A model generated the notes under the pieces. That model ran no database searches. It had not been told where the DNA came from and saw nothing but the letters and a program-made list of their open reading frames with translations. From Collinsella aerofaciens (GTDB taxonomy: Bacteria; Actinomycetota; Coriobacteriia; Coriobacteriales; Coriobacteriaceae): a DNA stretch of 64,000 nucleotides. Where the stretch lies: positions 1 through 64,000 of the forward strand of contig NZ_JADNOH010000070.1 in NCBI RefSeq assembly GCF_015557435.1. The letters run 5' to 3'. The first letter of the stretch is position 1, and the number at the start of each line of letters is the position of its first letter. Made by a program: the position numbers and the translations under genes. Positions 36,075-44,674 of this stretch are shown piece after piece.

Positions 36075-36737
36075 TTACCATCCGGCACGGTTCCATACGT
36101 CCCAAATCTGGGCCGTTGTCTGGAGCACTTCATTACCCAAATCAAGCCCCACCGCGGCCGCCATCTGCGCCAAACATTGTGCGCGAGCAAGCATTCGCTC
36201 CTTGGGCTCGAGCGGACGGAACAATGGCAGCAGCCAAAGATTCGCTAACAACGATACGGCCTCCGCTGCTTCGCGCGGGCATTCGCACGCAATGGAGCCG
36301 TCAGCGATGCCCTCCTCGATTACTGGCAAGAGATTGCCATCGGCCGACTCGTCAAACGAACCTTGGTACTGCATCGCCAGCAGCCGCGAGCTTTTTACCG
36401 GATCTGCCGCAGGATGCATGCGAGCCCATAGCTCGATTTGCGGAACGACGGACTCGGGCGCATAAAGTCGTTTGAGCTTTTGAGCTCCCGTCATATTGCC
36501 AGCACCGAGTGTCGCGCGACGGTGCTCAGTAATCGGAGCCGTTGCCCGATCAAATGCGGCGTTGAAAATCTCCTCTTTGCTCTTGAAGTGATGATAGACA
36601 GCACCCTTGGTCATGCCATTGAGGCGGTCGACGATGTCTTGAATGCTCGTCCCCTCATAACCCTGTACGCAGAATAGCTCCAGCGCCGCGTCGAGAATCT
36701 TCGCGACAGTCTCCTCGGGATATTTATTACGACCCAT
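36075..36737 (-). CDS. TetR-family repressor of the MFS pump
   Basis: This 220-residue repressor has the N-terminal TetR helix-turn-helix: TVAKILDAALELFCVQGYEGTSIQDIVDRL, then MTKGAVYHHFKSKEEIFNA. A helical ligand domain follows. ATG 36737 (MGRNKYPEETV) is preferred; an in-frame ATG 12 codons upstream would add an untypical leader. Neither start has a strong ribosome site. It is on the same strand as the MFS gene and 101 bp upstream of it. The pair of operators lies in that gap rather than before tetR itself, so the pump is the likely main target. Confidence 0.85.
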   Translation of the reverse strand: MGRNKYPEETVAKILDAALELFCVQGYEGTSIQDIVDRLNGMTKGAVYHHFKSKEEIFNAAFDRATAPITEHRRATLGAGNMTGAQKLKRLYAPESVVPQIELWARMHPAADPVKSSRLLAMQYQGSFDESADGNLLPVIEEGIADGSIACECPREAAEAVSLLANLWLLPLFRPLEPKERMLARAQCLAQMAAAVGLDLGNEVLQTTAQIWDVWNRAGW

Positions 36738-36811
36738 AATCCGTCCATCCACAACGCAAGTCTTGTGCCTCATTGCAGCATTTTAACGTTGCGGATGGTA
36801 GACGGTCGATT

Positions 36812-37150
36812 CTACACCGCGGCGGGGCCGTGTTCGCCGGTACGGATGCGGATGACTTCCTCGACCGGCTCGACCCAAATCTTGCCGTCTCCAACGGCAC
36901 CGGTGCGAGCGGCGTTGCAGATAATCTCGACAATGCCGTCGACGTGCTCGTCGGCGCAGATGAGGGTGAACTGCACCTTAGGAATCGTGTTGACAAGCAA
37001 CTCGTTGCCGCGAACGTATTCCTTCCAGCCATGTTGCGCACCGCAGCCCTGCACCTGGTTGATAGTCATACCGCGAACATCAGCATCAAACAGCGCGTCT
37101 TTAAGAACCTCAAGCTTCTCCTGGCGCACGATAGCCGTGATCTTTTTCAT
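36812..37150 (-). CDS. PII nitrogen-signalling protein (GlnK-like)
   Basis: This 112-residue PII protein begins MKKITAIVRQEKLEVLKDAL and has the T-loop region GCGAQHGWKEYVRGNELL. Position 51, the tyrosine uridylylated or adenylylated in GlnB/GlnK, is Leu here, so control by that modification is unlikely. ATP/2-oxoglutarate binding remains probable (GDGKIWVEPVEEVIRIRTGE). It lies 207 bp downstream of the amt gene, with a palindromic element between, and PII would gate the Amt channel. Confidence 0.92.
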   Translation of the reverse strand: MKKITAIVRQEKLEVLKDALFDADVRGMTINQVQGCGAQHGWKEYVRGNELLVNTIPKVQFTLICADEHVDGIVEIICNAARTGAVGDGKIWVEPVEEVIRIRTGEHGPAAV

Positions 37151-37253
37151 AATGAATTCCTCTCAAAAATCAACGTATCCCTTTACATGAGACGCGGGTT
37201 TCCCAGGTGCCGCAAACCAACCTCGGAAATCAAAAAGTTCAACTGACTGGTCT

Positions 37254-37360
37254 TAGCAGGTTTCCCAAGTGCCGCAGATTGCCGTGAAAGAGGAGCGAAG
37301 CGTACTTAAGTACGTGAGCGACGATTGAACGGCAAGGTGCGGTGCTTGGGGAAGCTGCTA
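37254..37360. repeat. 107-bp hairpin overlapping the amt stop codon
   Basis: The outer arms (37254-37285 and 37329-37360) pair through TAGCAG, TTTCCCAAG and GCCGCA with a few mismatches. The core holds the perfect palindrome CGTACTTAAGTACG (37301-37314). The amt stop codon is the last triplet of the right arm. Part of the left arm recurs as GGTTTCCCAGGTGCCGCA near 37197. The loop and arms could act as terminator or processing site between amt and the PII gene. Confidence 0.8.
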
Positions 37361-38635
37361 ATCGAGTCCGGAGAACGAAGGATAAGCGCTCTCGCCGTGC
37401 TGACTCGCATCCAGGCCCAGCGCCTCGTCGGCCTCGTCTACGCGCAGGCTGCCGTGGAACAGCGCCTTGACCACCGCGGCAATCACCAGGTCGAGCACCA
37501 GCACGATAACGATCGTCACCACAATACCCAGGATCTGCGAGATGAGCAGCGACACATCACCCGTGTAGAACAGGCCGCCCTTGCCGGTCCACGAAAGCTC
37601 CGGCACGCAGAACAGGCCCGTGAGCACGCCGCCCAGGATGCCGCCGATGCCATGGCAGCCAAACGCGTCGAGCGCGTCGTCGTAGCCGAACTTGGTCTTA
37701 AGATGGCTGATGGCGAAATAGCAGACGGGCGAGACGATCAGGCCCATGACCAGCGCCGCCCACGGCTCGACAAAGCCCGCGCCCGGCGTGACCACCACGA
37801 GGCCCGCGACCAAACCGGTGCTGGCACCCACCAGCGTGGGACGGCCGGTGTGCACGCGCTCGACGGCAAGCCACGAGACCATGCCCGCCGCGCTGGCCGT
37901 TACGGTGTTGAGGATGGCAAGCGCCGCCACGGCGTCGGCCTTGAACTCACTGCCGCCGTTAAAGCCAAACCAGCCAAACCAAAGCAGGCCGGCGCCCAGC
38001 GCCACAAACGGCACGTTATGCGGGCGATAGCTCACCATGCCAAAACCGCGACGACGACCGAGCATCAGGCAGAGAATCAGGCCCGTCAGACCGGACGAGA
38101 TATGCACCACGTCGCCGCCGGCAAAGTCGAGCGCGCCGATGATGTCGCCGATAAAGGAGCCCTCGCCGCCCCACACCATGTGAGCAAGCGGCGCGTAAAC
38201 CACGAGCAGCCAAATGCCCAGGAAGGCCGCCATGGCGCCGAACTTAACGCGCCCGGCAAGGCTACCCGTGACGATAGCGGCCGTGATCATGGCAAACGCC
38301 ATCTGGAAGGCGATGTTGATGATCTCCGGGTAGGCAGCACCGTCCGCGGCATTGCCCTCGGCAGCCTGCAGCACCTGGTTGAGCACCGGCAGGCACAGCA
38401 GCTGGTCAAAGCCTCCAATAAACGGACTGGAGCCATCGCCGCCGTAAGCCAGCGACCAGCCGGCAATGACCCACAGCACGCCCACCAAGCCAATGACACC
38501 AAAGCACATGAGCATGGTGTTGATGACATTTTTGCGCCTAGACAGGCCGCCGTAGAAAAACGCCAGGCCCGGTGTCATTAAAAACACGAGCATGGTGCAG
38601 ATGAGCATAAACGTTGTCGATCCCGTATCGTACAT
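37358..38635 (-). CDS. amt: Ammonium channel Amt
   Basis: This 425-residue membrane protein has 11 helices of the Amt/Mep/Rh family, which conducts ammonium. Visible signatures are TPGLAFFYGGL at residues 20-30, the twin-histidine segments (GGDVVHISSG and FGCHGIGGILGG), and a short cytoplasmic tail. Start 38635 has GGGGGAG 5 nt upstream; the open frame extends 61 codons further without support. The order amt then PII gene is the reverse of the common glnK-amtB order. Confidence 0.94.
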   Translation of the reverse strand: MYDTGSTTFMLICTMLVFLMTPGLAFFYGGLSRRKNVINTMLMCFGVIGLVGVLWVIAGWSLAYGGDGSSPFIGGFDQLLCLPVLNQVLQAAEGNAADGAAYPEIINIAFQMAFAMITAAIVTGSLAGRVKFGAMAAFLGIWLLVVYAPLAHMVWGGEGSFIGDIIGALDFAGGDVVHISSGLTGLILCLMLGRRRGFGMVSYRPHNVPFVALGAGLLWFGWFGFNGGSEFKADAVAALAILNTVTASAAGMVSWLAVERVHTGRPTLVGASTGLVAGLVVVTPGAGFVEPWAALVMGLIVSPVCYFAISHLKTKFGYDDALDAFGCHGIGGILGGVLTGLFCVPELSWTGKGGLFYTGDVSLLISQILGIVVTIVIVLVLDLVIAAVVKALFHGSLRVDEADEALGLDASQHGESAYPSFSGLD

Positions 38636-38833
38636 TCGCTCCCCCTTGGTCGCATGAACGTTGTCGGCGCTCATGATGGAGCCGAAGGGCAACTGGTGTA
38701 GACCAGATACGGCGTTGTTAAACGCTGCGTTTTCGAATGGAAACGGTGCCGCAATCTTGGAAACGGCGCGGCAACGGACGCGAAACGAACGGGAAACGTG
38801 CGGGCGAGAAGGGCGCACTTGGCCCCGCCCCGA

Positions 38834-39853
38834 CTAGCGACGAAACAGGTCGCGAGCGCGATCGCGAAGATTGGTTGCTCGGATAACACCCTCGTAGCGG
38901 TTGATACGCAGACGAGGGAAGGCGTTGAAAAAGCGCAGATCGCGGCGGCTGAGCGACACGCTCGGCACCGGACGGCTCGCGCGATTGCCGGCACGGAGAC
39001 GAGTGAGCGACGGGCGCGGCATACTCGGTGCGGCATCGGCAACACGGCGGGCGGCAAGCGCCAGGCCACGAGCGCCGTCCGAGATAAACGTCGGCATCGA
39101 CGCTTTCTCACGCAGAGCATCGAGCGCCGCATCGCCCAGCTCGGCCAGCCATGCGTTGACGGCACGGCTGCGGATATGCGTCTGCGCCACCGAGTCAATT
39201 GCCGAATCGGGAATGCGCTCGAGCATGGAATCCGAGGCATCGGCGAGCGATTCGTTGATGCGGTCGGCAAGGTCGGCGCGCACGCGCTCGAGCTGATCGG
39301 ACAGACGGCGCCAGCTCGCCAGCGAACACAACGCATCCACGGCCATCGCAACGGCAACGGCAAAGGCCGCCAGTCGCACGATCAGCACCGGCAGATGGCC
39401 GAGCAGCCCCAGCAGTGCCGGCTCCACCAGGCGGCAAATGAACAGCGCACCCAGGCCAAACGCGCAAGCCCAGTACAGGCAGATGCGTCCATGCAGGTTA
39501 AACGGCAGATGTGAATAGTCCCAAAACCGGGCGCCGGTCGTTTTTTCGAGCAACACGCCCACGCTATATTCGATCACGCTGCACACGAGCGCTGCGGCGA
39601 CAAACTGGCTCGAGGCATCCGGGATCCCGCGCAGCAGCAGCCAGCAGGCAATGCCGCCCGCACCGTAGATGGGACAGCACGGCCCCAGCAAAAAGCCACT
39701 GTTGGCAAAGCGTCCGTGATTGAGCATGGCGCAGACTGTCGACTCCCATGCCCAGCCGCAAAAGCCGTAGAAAGCAAACGAGAGCACCAACGCCGAAAGC
39801 GGGCAGGCGGCAAGCGTCGCACCGCCAAATGCCATGCCGATCGCGGTTCCCAC
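38834..39853 (-). CDS. CmpB-like membrane protein (putative ABC permease)
   Basis: This 339-residue protein has about five membrane helices in the first 180 residues. They match the ABC_trans_CmpB family (FAFYGFCGWAWESTVC and FWDYSHLPFNLHGRICLYWACAFG). A long soluble, Arg- and Ala-rich C-terminal half (residues 185-339) follows. I take the GTG at 39853, 3 nt after the stop of the HD-domain gene, with AGGAG 10 nt upstream. No ATPase partner is adjacent, so the transporter annotation is doubtful. It is co-transcribed with the HD gene. Confidence 0.75.
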   Translation of the reverse strand: MGTAIGMAFGGATLAACPLSALVLSFAFYGFCGWAWESTVCAMLNHGRFANSGFLLGPCCPIYGAGGIACWLLLRGIPDASSQFVAAALVCSVIEYSVGVLLEKTTGARFWDYSHLPFNLHGRICLYWACAFGLGALFICRLVEPALLGLLGHLPVLIVRLAAFAVAVAMAVDALCSLASWRRLSDQLERVRADLADRINESLADASDSMLERIPDSAIDSVAQTHIRSRAVNAWLAELGDAALDALREKASMPTFISDGARGLALAARRVADAAPSMPRPSLTRLRAGNRASRPVPSVSLSRRDLRFFNAFPRLRINRYEGVIRATNLRDRARDLFRR

Positions 39854-39856
39854 CGT

Positions 39857-40414
39857 CTACCCACTCCTCTTTTCGTTCGATTCTTTGCTCGAGCCGTCGC
39901 TCGAGCCCTCGTTCAAATCGTTCGCGCCGCCTTTGCGCGGCAGACGGCCGGCAATCGTCTCGCGCAGCGCGCACCATTTATCTGCCAGGCACACAATCCA
40001 TGCCTCACGACACGTCGGCGGCACCGGCACCAGCGGAAACATATGACGCACGATGATATTCCGCTCGCGCGACGTCAGCTCAAAATCTTCCTCCGCACGC
40101 GCCAGGGCAAAAAACGGATGCCGAAATCCGTGCAGTCGATGGCTCGGGTCGGGGTCATGCCAATCGTAGAGAAAGTAATCGTGTAACAGGGCCCCGCGCA
40201 GCAGCGAGGCACGGTCGACCGAAATGCCAACACGGCCCAGGCGCTCGGCAAAGGACAGACTTGCCCGCGCCACCGAGGTCACATGCGTATACACCGTCAC
40301 ATCGCCATGCTGGATAAACTCGCGCGTCAGGTCCAGACGGCCCGCCTGTGCCAGTTGACGGGCAGCATGGTCTACTTCGCACGCGATTTTCTCGGCACGA
40401 ACGGCATCGGACAT
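39857..40414 (-). CDS. HD-domain hydrolase
   Basis: This 185-residue protein has an HD phosphohydrolase fold. It shows VYTHVTSVARASLSFAERLG (first metal His), LLRGALLHDYFLYDWHD (the HD pair) and HGFRHPFFALARAEEDFELTSRERNIIVRHMFPL. This form is widespread in Coriobacteriia and Firmicutes next to CmpB-like proteins. The start has AAGGAGG 4-5 nt upstream. The tail is a low-complexity stretch of Asn, Ser, Glu and Lys. The substrate is unknown; it could be a nucleotide. Confidence 0.85.
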   Translation of the reverse strand: MSDAVRAEKIACEVDHAARQLAQAGRLDLTREFIQHGDVTVYTHVTSVARASLSFAERLGRVGISVDRASLLRGALLHDYFLYDWHDPDPSHRLHGFRHPFFALARAEEDFELTSRERNIIVRHMFPLVPVPPTCREAWIVCLADKWCALRETIAGRLPRKGGANDLNEGSSDGSSKESNEKRSG

Positions 40415-40642
40415 GCTGCCTCCTTCCAGCGACTCACGACGACAAGGCACGGCCTGCGCGCAATGAATAAAATCATCATCGAATCTACCAGTATGGCATC
40501 GGACAAAACGTTTTGCCCCACCAGTTGGCGAATTACCGCGCCGCCGTCACATATCAAACGCCAAAATGTGCGAGACTGTCTTGTGCAATTGTGCCGGCCG
40601 AGGGAGTGCCGGCGCACGATTCGCATGGAGTAACCCACAACG

Positions 40643-42424
40643 ATGCTGCTTACGCAAACGACAACGCCCGAGGACGTCAAGGCTCTCGATCGCGCCGAGC
40701 TTCCGCTGCTCTGCGGCGAGATCCGCCACGCCATCCTCGAAAGCTCCGCCGCCGTCGGCGGGCACGTTGCCCCCAACCTGGGCGTCGTTGAGCTTACGGT
40801 CGCGCTCCATCGCGTGTTTAACTCCCCCACCGACAAAATTGTCTTTGACGTGTCACACCAGACCTATGCCCACAAGGCGCTGACTGGGCGCGCGTACACT
40901 TATATCGACCCGGCACGCTACGGCGAGGTCTCTGGCTTTGCCAATCCCGACGAGTCCGAGCACGACCTGTTCGCCATGGGCCATACCTCCACGTCGGTGA
41001 GCCTGGGCTGCGGCCTTGCCCACGCGCGCGACCTGGCGGGCGACAGCTACAACGTCATTACCATCATTGGCGACGGTTCGCTTTCGGGCGGTCTGGCGTT
41101 TGAGGGCTTTAACAATGCCGCCGATCTCGACAGCAACCTGATCATCATCGTCAATGACAATGACCAGTCCATTGCCGAGAACCATGGCGGCCTGTATCGC
41201 AATCTGGCCGAGCTGCGCGCCAGCAACGGCACCTGTGAGCGCAACGTTTTCCGCGCGATGGGGCTCGACTACCGCTATCTGGACGCCGGTAACGATGTGT
41301 TGGCCCTAGTCGACGTGCTGCAGGAACTGGGCGATATCGATCATCCCATCGTGCTGCACGTCTCCACCGCGAAGGGCAAGGGCTTTGAGCCGGCCCAGAG
41401 CGACCCCGAGCGCTGGCATCATGTAGGTCCGTTTGACATGGCGACTGGGCGCAAGCTCTGCCCGGGCCATCCGAGCGAGCCTGCGCCGCGCACCTATGCC
41501 GACATTACGGGCGAGGCCCTGAGCGCTGCCATAGAGAGCGATCCGCAGGTTGTGGGCATCACGGCCGCAACGCCCTACATCATGGGCTTTACGCCCGAGC
41601 TTCGCGCCGCGGCAGGCAAGCAGTTTGTTGACGTGGGCATTGCCGAGGAGCACGCCGTGACCTTTGCCACCGCGCTTGCGCGCTCGGGCGCCAAGCCAGT
41701 CTTTGGTGTGTACGGCACGTTTTTGCAGCGCGCCTACGACGAGCTGTGGCACGACCTGTGCCTCAACGATGCCCCGGCGACGATCCTAGTGTTTGGCGCA
41801 TCAATCTTTGGCACTACGTCCGAGACGCACCTTTCGTTCTTTGATATTTCCATGCTGGGCGGTCTTCCCAACATGCACTACTTGGCACCAGCCTGCATGG
41901 AGGAATATCTGTCCATGCTGAGCTGGTCGCTCGACCACCGCGAGCATCCTGTGGCGATTCGCGTGCCCGGCATTGGCCTGGTAAGCCGCCCCGACTTGGC
42001 GCCTGCCGAGGACGCCGATTACGGTGTCGCGCGCTACAACGTGGTGCGCCAAGGCCGCGACGTGGCCGTGCTCGCGCTCGGCGATTTCTTTGAGCTGGGC
42101 GAGCGTGTGGCAAACCGCTTGGCAGCCGAATACGGTATCGAGGCCACGCTCGTCAACCCTCGCTTTGCAACCGAGCTTGACCGCGAGTTCCTCGACAGCC
42201 TTGCCGCCAAGCATCGCGTTGTCGTCACCCTCGAGGACGGCATCTTGGACGGCGGTTGGGGCGAACGCGTCGCGTGCTACTTGGCCTGCACGCCCGTGCG
42301 CACGCGCACCTTCGGCATCGCCAAGGGCTTCCCCGACCGCTACGACCCCAACGAGCTGCTCGCTCAGAACGGCATGACGGTCGAGAACATGGCCGCCGAG
42401 GCCGTAAGGCTACTCAACGAGTAA
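40643..42424 (+). CDS. dxs: 1-deoxy-D-xylulose-5-phosphate synthase
   Basis: This 593-residue thiamine-diphosphate enzyme joins pyruvate and glyceraldehyde 3-phosphate in the first step of the MEP isoprenoid pathway. The TPP-binding motif is GDGSLSGGLAFEGFNNA with a closing NDND (residues 140-170). The transketolase-type glutamate lies in VDVGIAEEHAVTFATAL near residue 335. It is shorter than canonical DXS (about 620-640), as in the compact form found in many gut Firmicutes and Actinobacteria. The ribosome site (GGAG, 13 nt away) is weak. Confidence 0.92.
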   Translation: MLLTQTTTPEDVKALDRAELPLLCGEIRHAILESSAAVGGHVAPNLGVVELTVALHRVFNSPTDKIVFDVSHQTYAHKALTGRAYTYIDPARYGEVSGFANPDESEHDLFAMGHTSTSVSLGCGLAHARDLAGDSYNVITIIGDGSLSGGLAFEGFNNAADLDSNLIIIVNDNDQSIAENHGGLYRNLAELRASNGTCERNVFRAMGLDYRYLDAGNDVLALVDVLQELGDIDHPIVLHVSTAKGKGFEPAQSDPERWHHVGPFDMATGRKLCPGHPSEPAPRTYADITGEALSAAIESDPQVVGITAATPYIMGFTPELRAAAGKQFVDVGIAEEHAVTFATALARSGAKPVFGVYGTFLQRAYDELWHDLCLNDAPATILVFGASIFGTTSETHLSFFDISMLGGLPNMHYLAPACMEEYLSMLSWSLDHREHPVAIRVPGIGLVSRPDLAPAEDADYGVARYNVVRQGRDVAVLALGDFFELGERVANRLAAEYGIEATLVNPRFATELDREFLDSLAAKHRVVVTLEDGILDGGWGERVACYLACTPVRTRTFGIAKGFPDRYDPNELLAQNGMTVENMAAEAVRLLNE

Positions 42425-42464
42425 AAAACCTCCGCAAGGGAAGCACCCATGCGGAGGTTTTTAT
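42424..42464. terminator. Terminator of dxs
   Basis: ACCTCCGCA and TGCGGAGGT are flanked by A- and T-runs, so the hairpin begins right at the dxs stop codon. It is symmetric and could work in both directions. Confidence 0.9.
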
Positions 42465-42480
42465 TTTCGCGACGCGATTA

Positions 42481-42697
42481 TCTCAATCTGTAACATCTAT
42501 GGCCCGAATTCCCGTCTAACTGTTACAGATCTAGAAAAGACGTCTTAGTCCCTGACCTTTGTCTCAATCTGTAACAGATAGAGACCTTCTGGCCGTCCAG
42601 ATGTTACAGATTGAGACATTCGAATTCCCCTAAAGAGAAAATCTCGATCTGTAACAGGTAGAACCCATTTCCTCGTCTAACTGTTACAGATTGAGAC
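42481..42697. repeat. Array of three tandem inverted-repeat units
   Basis: Units at 42481-42535, 42561-42617 and 42642-42697 each have a left arm TCTCAATCTGTAACA (TCTCGATCTGTAACA in the third), a spacer of about 25 nt and a right arm TGTTACAGATTGAGA. The right arm of unit 1 diverges after TGTTACAGAT. The start-to-start period is 80-81 bp. The middle unit has near-perfect 16-bp arms. The array sits between the dxs terminator and the promoter of the amino acid transporter, in a 456-bp gene-free gap. Confidence 0.9.
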
Positions 42698-42729
42698 AAA
42701 GCAGCGAGACAGGCCACCACATCTGCAAG

Positions 42730-42751
42730 AACCACCACAAAGGTGCCTGTC
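42730..42751. repeat. 22-bp direct repeat, copy B
   Basis: This stretch is identical to 13951-13972 (starting AACCACCACAAAGG). Here it is followed by CCTTTTTGG, the middle of the palindromic repeat family seen at 9011-9055. Confidence 0.75.
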
Positions 42752-42807
42752 CCTTTTTGGTAGGAAGAATTACCCATAAGGTAAGTATGTTTCTGAGTTA
42801 TTTCGTG

Positions 42808-42837
42808 TTGACCCATTTGAGCGGGATAGGGTATAAC
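42808..42837 (+). promoter_or_regulatory. Promoter of the amino acid transporter operon
   Basis: TTGACC and TATAAC are separated by 18 nt, 44 bp before the binding-protein start codon. Both hexamers match the housekeeping consensus at 5 of 6 positions. Confidence 0.75.
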
Positions 42838-42880
42838 TCTACTCAACCGCTAGGGATTTTATTGAGAAAGGTGTTCTACC

Positions 42881-43876
42881 ATGAGCAAAAACCTCTCCCA
42901 GCAGGTCGTTCTCGACCGCCGCGGCTTCGTTGCCGCCACCTTCGCAACCGTCGCCGGCCTTGGTCTTGCCGGCTGCTCCGACACCAGCGCCGAGGCCGAC
43001 AAGGGTTCCGCCGCCGGCTCCTCCAAGAGCTCCGAAGATACCGAGGCTTCCACCATACTCGATGCCAAGGCATTCGACAAACTCGTCGACAACGGCCCCA
43101 AGGCCGATGACGACGCCATCGCCGCCAGCACCTGGGCCACGGCCGTCAAGGACGCCGGTGTCTTTAAGATCGGTGGCGTTCAGACCTCCACACTTTTCTC
43201 CCTCCTCAACGAGAAAGACGGTCAGACCCGCGGCTTCGACGCCGGTATCGCACAGCTCCTGTCCAACTACATTCTGGGCGAGAACAAGGTCGAGATCACC
43301 CAGGTGACCTCGGACACGCGCGAGTCCGTCCTGCAGAACGGCCAGGTCGACGCTGTCTTTGCCACCTACACCATCACTGACGAGCGCAAGAAGCTCGTCT
43401 CCTTCGCCGGTCCCTACTACTACACCCAGCAGGCTATCCTGGTGCTCGCCGACAACGACGACATCAAGAGCGTCGACGACCTTGCCGACAAGAACGTCGC
43501 CGTCCAGTCCGGCTCCAACGGCCCCGCCATCCTGGAGGAGTTCGCTCCCAAGGCCAGCCAGCAGGAGTTCAAGACCGACGAGGAGGCCCGTCAGGCACTT
43601 CAGCAGGGTCGCGTTGACGCCTATGTCATCGATAACAACATGCAGCAGAGCGCCCTGGTCCGCGAACCCGGTAAGTACAAGATCGCCGGCAAGCCCTTCG
43701 GCAGCAAAGAGCCCTACGGTATCGGCCTGCCGCTCGATTCCGACGGCGTCGCCTTTGTCAACGACTTCCTTAAGAAGATCGAGGACGACGGCACCTGGAC
43801 CGAGCTGTGGCAGATCTGCATCGGCGACCGTACGGGCGACACCAATGTTCCCGAGCTGCCCGAGATCGGCGCCTAG
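42881..43876 (+). CDS. Amino acid ABC transporter substrate-binding lipoprotein
   Basis: This 331-residue binding protein has a twin-arginine lipoprotein signal (RR at 13-14, LAGC with C32). It then has a Ser/Ala/Asp linker and a family-3 periplasmic-type binding domain (residues 85-325): RGFDAGIAQLLSNYILG, GQVDAVFATYTITDERKKLVSFAGPYY, and DLADKNVAVQSGSNGP. This group binds polar amino acids such as glutamate or glutamine. It is the first gene of the operon, with GAAAGGTG 8 nt upstream. It is anchored outside the membrane after processing by Lgt (encoded at 13987). Confidence 0.92.
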   Translation: MSKNLSQQVVLDRRGFVAATFATVAGLGLAGCSDTSAEADKGSAAGSSKSSEDTEASTILDAKAFDKLVDNGPKADDDAIAASTWATAVKDAGVFKIGGVQTSTLFSLLNEKDGQTRGFDAGIAQLLSNYILGENKVEITQVTSDTRESVLQNGQVDAVFATYTITDERKKLVSFAGPYYYTQQAILVLADNDDIKSVDDLADKNVAVQSGSNGPAILEEFAPKASQQEFKTDEEARQALQQGRVDAYVIDNNMQQSALVREPGKYKIAGKPFGSKEPYGIGLPLDSDGVAFVNDFLKKIEDDGTWTELWQICIGDRTGDTNVPELPEIGA

Positions 43877-43964
43877 GCAGCGAACCTGGTAACGGCCGCT
43901 ACGAAACCATACGGAAACGCGCGATGTGCTTTATTGCGCTAAACTGTTTCCTCACTGAGTTGTC

Positions 43965-43993
43965 GGGGCTTCCGTACACACGGGAGCCCCTTT
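43965..43993 (+). terminator. Attenuating hairpin after the binding-protein gene
   Basis: GGGGCTTCCGT pairs with ACGGGAGCCCC followed by TTTCC, in the 138-bp gap before the first permease gene. A partial terminator here would raise binding-protein output over permeases. Confidence 0.75.
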
Positions 43994-44014
43994 CCTTACC
44001 GGCGGGAGGTCCGC

Positions 44015-44674
44015 ATGAGTCTCTCCGAGCTCTGGTCGCTCTATGGCCAGAACTATATCGACGCGCTGCTAGCAACCTGGGGCATGACGCTTGAGTCGTT
44101 TGCCATCGCCATGGTGCTGGCCGTCGCCGTCACCGTGATGCGCGTGTCGCCGCTCAAGCCGCTGCGCGTCTTTGGCGACCTGTATGTCCAGGTCTTCCGT
44201 AACATCCCCGGCATCGCGCTGCTCATTATCGTCGTCTATGCGCTGCCGCCGCTCAAGGTCGTCCTGCCCTACCGCACCTGCGTCATCGTCGCCACGGTGC
44301 TCTTGGGTTCTGCCTTTGGCTCCGAGAACTTTATGAGCGGCATCAACACCGTGGGCGTGGGCCAGGTCGAGGCTGCCCGCTCGCTCGGCATGAACTTCAA
44401 CCGCATCCTCGCCAAGATCGTGATTCCGCAGGCGCTGCGCTCGAGTGTGCTGCCCATGACCAACCTCTTTATCGCCGTCATGCTCACCACCGCCCTGGGT
44501 AGCCAGGTGCCGTTGCAGCCGCAGGAACTCACCGGCGTGGTAAGCTACATCAACACGCGCTCGCTCGGTGGCGTCGCCGCGTTCTTTATCTCGGCCCTCG
44601 GCTACCTGGGCACGGCTTTTGTGGTGAGCCACATTGGCAACTACATCGATAAGAAGGTGAGAATCCTCCGATGA
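44015..44674 (+). CDS. Amino acid ABC transporter permease 1
   Basis: This 219-residue permease of the HisM/GluC type has about five membrane helices. It has the N-terminal segment LATWGMTLESFAIAMVLAVAVTVMR and the EAA loop GVGQVEAARSLGMNFNRILAKIVIPQALR that contacts the ATPase. GGGAGGT precedes the ATG. Its last codons overlap the next permease by 4 nt (ATGA), so the two are translationally coupled. Confidence 0.92.
   Translation: MSLSELWSLYGQNYIDALLATWGMTLESFAIAMVLAVAVTVMRVSPLKPLRVFGDLYVQVFRNIPGIALLIIVVYALPPLKVVLPYRTCVIVATVLLGSAFGSENFMSGINTVGVGQVEAARSLGMNFNRILAKIVIPQALRSSVLPMTNLFIAVMLTTALGSQVPLQPQELTGVVSYINTRSLGGVAAFFISALGYLGTAFVVSHIGNYIDKKVRILR

Noticed and set aside
42481-42697. A possible CRISPR array
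   Set aside because: The units are inverted repeats with about 16-bp arms and an 80-bp period. There are only three, the orientation alternates within each, and no cas genes are present.
42604-42846. An 80-codon minus-strand frame
   Set aside because: It runs through the repeat array and across the transporter promoter, and has no ribosome site.
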